A stretch of DNA of 6,577 nucleotides from positions 1 to 6,577 of the forward strand of contig JAJAZF010000219.1 in NCBI GenBank assembly GCA_026785875.1. Direction: 5' to 3'. A model generated the notes under the pieces. That model was not told where the DNA came from and made no database searches. It saw nothing but the letters and a program-made list of their open reading frames with translations. Both the position numbers and the translations under genes were made by a program. This DNA comes from Chamaesiphon sp. Lineage in GTDB: Bacteria; Cyanobacteriota; Cyanobacteriia; Cyanobacteriales; Chamaesiphonaceae. How positions within the stretch are numbered: the stretch's first letter is position 1; every line of letters starts with the position of its first letter. Of this stretch, positions 5,374-6,577 are shown piece after piece.

Positions 5374-6484
5374 ATTTAATGTCAGTTTCGACGATTCGAT
5401 CGGGCGATGGATCGATAACTTCTTCGCCATCACTGGATTTAGGATTGATGCCGCGCCGCTCCTGCCATCGATCGAGAATATCCTCGATCAAAACAGCATT
5501 AATCCAGATTTTTGCAACTACAGTTAGTGGCAGTGCCAATAATAAACCCAAGAAACCAAAAAATGTCGTAAAAAAGACTTGAGAAATCAGAGTAAGTGCT
5601 GGTAGTAAAGATACTTGTTGCGACATAATATATGGCGTAAGTAAGTTACTCTCAAATTGTTGAATCAGCAGGTAAATAACCAAGATCGCTACAGCTTTCC
5701 AGGGTTCATCGAGTAATGCGATCGCCATTGGTATCACGACACTCATCGTCGGCCCGACATTGGGAATAAAATTGAGTAGTCCAGCCAGGATCGCTTGAGC
5801 TAAAGCGAGGGGAATACCTAAGGCTAATAAACCAATCAAACTGAGTCCAGCCACCACTACCATGCTCAGGATGGCACCCCCGACCCACTTACCCAGCGAG
5901 ACATCACATTCAGCTAAAATCCCATCTACACGCCGTCGATAAAAGCTCGGAAATAGCGAGATAAATACTTGACGATAAGCATTGGGTTGAGCCAATAGCA
6001 TAATCGTCAGAATTACCACAAACAGTAAGTTGAGAACTACTGCTAACGAACTAGAAAATAATGTCAGCGATTGTCCCGCCATCGACTTTAATAGTGGCTG
6101 AATCTGTCGATCGAGATCTTCTAGGTTTGGCAAGTAAGGAACTAGTGGAGCTGGAATATAAGACTGAATACTAGTCCGCCATCGATCGGCCGACTGGATA
6201 ATTGCGGGAAATTTTGTCGCCGTTAATTCTTGGAACTGAGTAATAAATGGCGGTACGATTAGAATAAAAAAGCTAACTAAAATCGCACTAAATATCCCGA
6301 GCGCCGCAAGTACGCCGATTGTCCGTGACAGCTTAAACTGATGCTGAATTTTTAGAGCTAGCTTATTTAGGGCTGTGGCAAAAACTATCGCTGCAAAAAC
6401 TATCAACAGTACTTGACGAATTTGCCAGAGTATGTATAGCGACACTACTAGAGCGAATAATCCTAACCATTGACCTATTAACAT
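5372..6484 (-). CDS. AI-2E family transporter (PF01594-type polytopic membrane protein)
   Basis: Seen: 370 residues with hydrophobic segments near 4-20, 22-40, 56-80, 143-165, 203-225, 227-258, 263-277 and 297-332. A large extracytoplasmic-type loop (about 81-140) lies between the early and later helices. The family signature NFIPNVGP is at 238-245, followed by the conserved ESNLLTPYIM segment at 278-287. A charged, hydrophilic tail (about 338-370) should be cytosolic. Known for the family: members include E. coli TqsA, linked to autoinducer-2 export, and Na+/H+ antiporters. The substrate differs between members, so AI-2 transport should not be assumed for a cyanobacterium. The ATG at 6484 has a G-run (GGGGG, 6491-6495) six bases upstream that could pair with the anti-Shine-Dalgarno through one G-U wobble. 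It is convergent with mnmA and appears complete. Confidence 0.9.
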   Translation of the reverse strand: MLIGQWLGLFALVVSLYILWQIRQVLLIVFAAIVFATALNKLALKIQHQFKLSRTIGVLAALGIFSAILVSFFILIVPPFITQFQELTATKFPAIIQSADRWRTSIQSYIPAPLVPYLPNLEDLDRQIQPLLKSMAGQSLTLFSSSLAVVLNLLFVVILTIMLLAQPNAYRQVFISLFPSFYRRRVDGILAECDVSLGKWVGGAILSMVVVAGLSLIGLLALGIPLALAQAILAGLLNFIPNVGPTMSVVIPMAIALLDEPWKAVAILVIYLLIQQFESNLLTPYIMSQQVSLLPALTLISQVFFTTFFGFLGLLLALPLTVVAKIWINAVLIEDILDRWQERRGINPKSSDGEEVIDPSPDRIVETDIK

Positions 6485-6490
6485 CAGCAG

Positions 6491-6495
6491 CCCCC
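6491..6495 (-). promoter_or_regulatory. possible Shine-Dalgarno of the AI-2E gene
   Basis: On the minus strand GGGGG ends six bases before the ATG. It can pair with CCUCC of 16S rRNA with one G-U pair. It is the only gene in the window with a plausible ribosome binding site and it supports the start at 6484. Confidence 0.4.
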
Positions 6496-6512
6496 AATTT
6501 AATTCAAACTAT

Positions 6513-6541
6513 TAATTAAATTTTAGATGCCTATGTCACAA
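6513..6541 (-). promoter_or_regulatory. weak promoter candidate for the AI-2E gene
   Basis: On the minus strand TTGTGA (6536-6541) and TAATTA (6513-6518) are separated by 17 bases in an AT-rich tract upstream of the gene. Both hexamers are imperfect, so this is only a positional suggestion. Confidence 0.22.
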
Positions 6542-6542
6542 T

Positions 6543-6571
6543 ATCCCCAACTTGTTTGAGAAGTAGGGGAT
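6543..6571. repeat. hairpin at the window edge containing GTAGGGG
   Basis: ATCCCC (6543-6548) pairs with GGGGAT (6566-6571). After an A-A mismatch, ACTT (6550-6553) pairs with AAGT (6561-6564) around a 7-base loop. It carries another GTAGGGG (6563-6569). It may terminate the next gene beyond the window or be a solitary palindromic repeat; the window ends too soon to tell. Confidence 0.45.
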
Positions 6572-6577
6572 TTAATC

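Noticed and set aside
5372..6484. Quorum-sensing AI-2 exporter as a firm function
   Set aside because: The family name covers proteins with different substrates, and nothing nearby suggests AI-2 signalling.

Overview
The window looks like cyanobacterial chromosome. The minus-strand gene at 94-1287 encodes a BciB-type (Slr1923-like) 8-vinyl reductase of chlorophyll synthesis. The palindrome CGATCG, the core of the cyanobacterial HIP1 octamer, occurs about 30 times by eye. Heptanucleotide tandem repeats and GTAGGGG-type palindromic repeats fill the gaps between genes. I cannot name the genus from this.

Layout, left to right: (1) bciB on the minus strand, 94-1287. (2) A gap (1288-1580) with two heptamer tandem repeats in opposite orientations and a strong hairpin. 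(3) A 627-residue periplasmic/outer-membrane polysaccharide-export protein with one Poly_export domain and four SLBB domains, minus strand, 1581-3464. (4) A 582-bp divergent gap (3465-4046) holding three essentially identical 35-bp palindromic repeats. (5) mnmA, tRNA 2-thiouridylase, plus strand, 4047-5114. (6) A 257-bp convergent gap dominated by a 180-bp mobile-element-like insert with 13-bp perfect terminal inverted repeats and an 8-bp direct duplication of the target, followed by a 46-bp palindrome. (7) An AI-2E family membrane protein, minus strand, 5372-6484. (8) A promoter-side segment to the window end, with one more GTAGGGG hairpin.

The four genes are complete and intact, but they do not form a pathway or an evident operon. 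Pigment synthesis, polysaccharide export, tRNA modification and a membrane transporter or permease simply lie next to each other, as is usual for cyanobacterial core genes. I see no defence, toxin, secondary-metabolite or phage system.

The unusual content is in the intergenic DNA. The best supported item is the small insertion element behind mnmA (5139-5318). Its ends, target duplication and reconstructed empty site all agree. Next are the 35-bp triple repeat, and the observation that the heptamer GTAGGGG/CCCCTAC occurs eight times, apparently only in intergenic palindromes.
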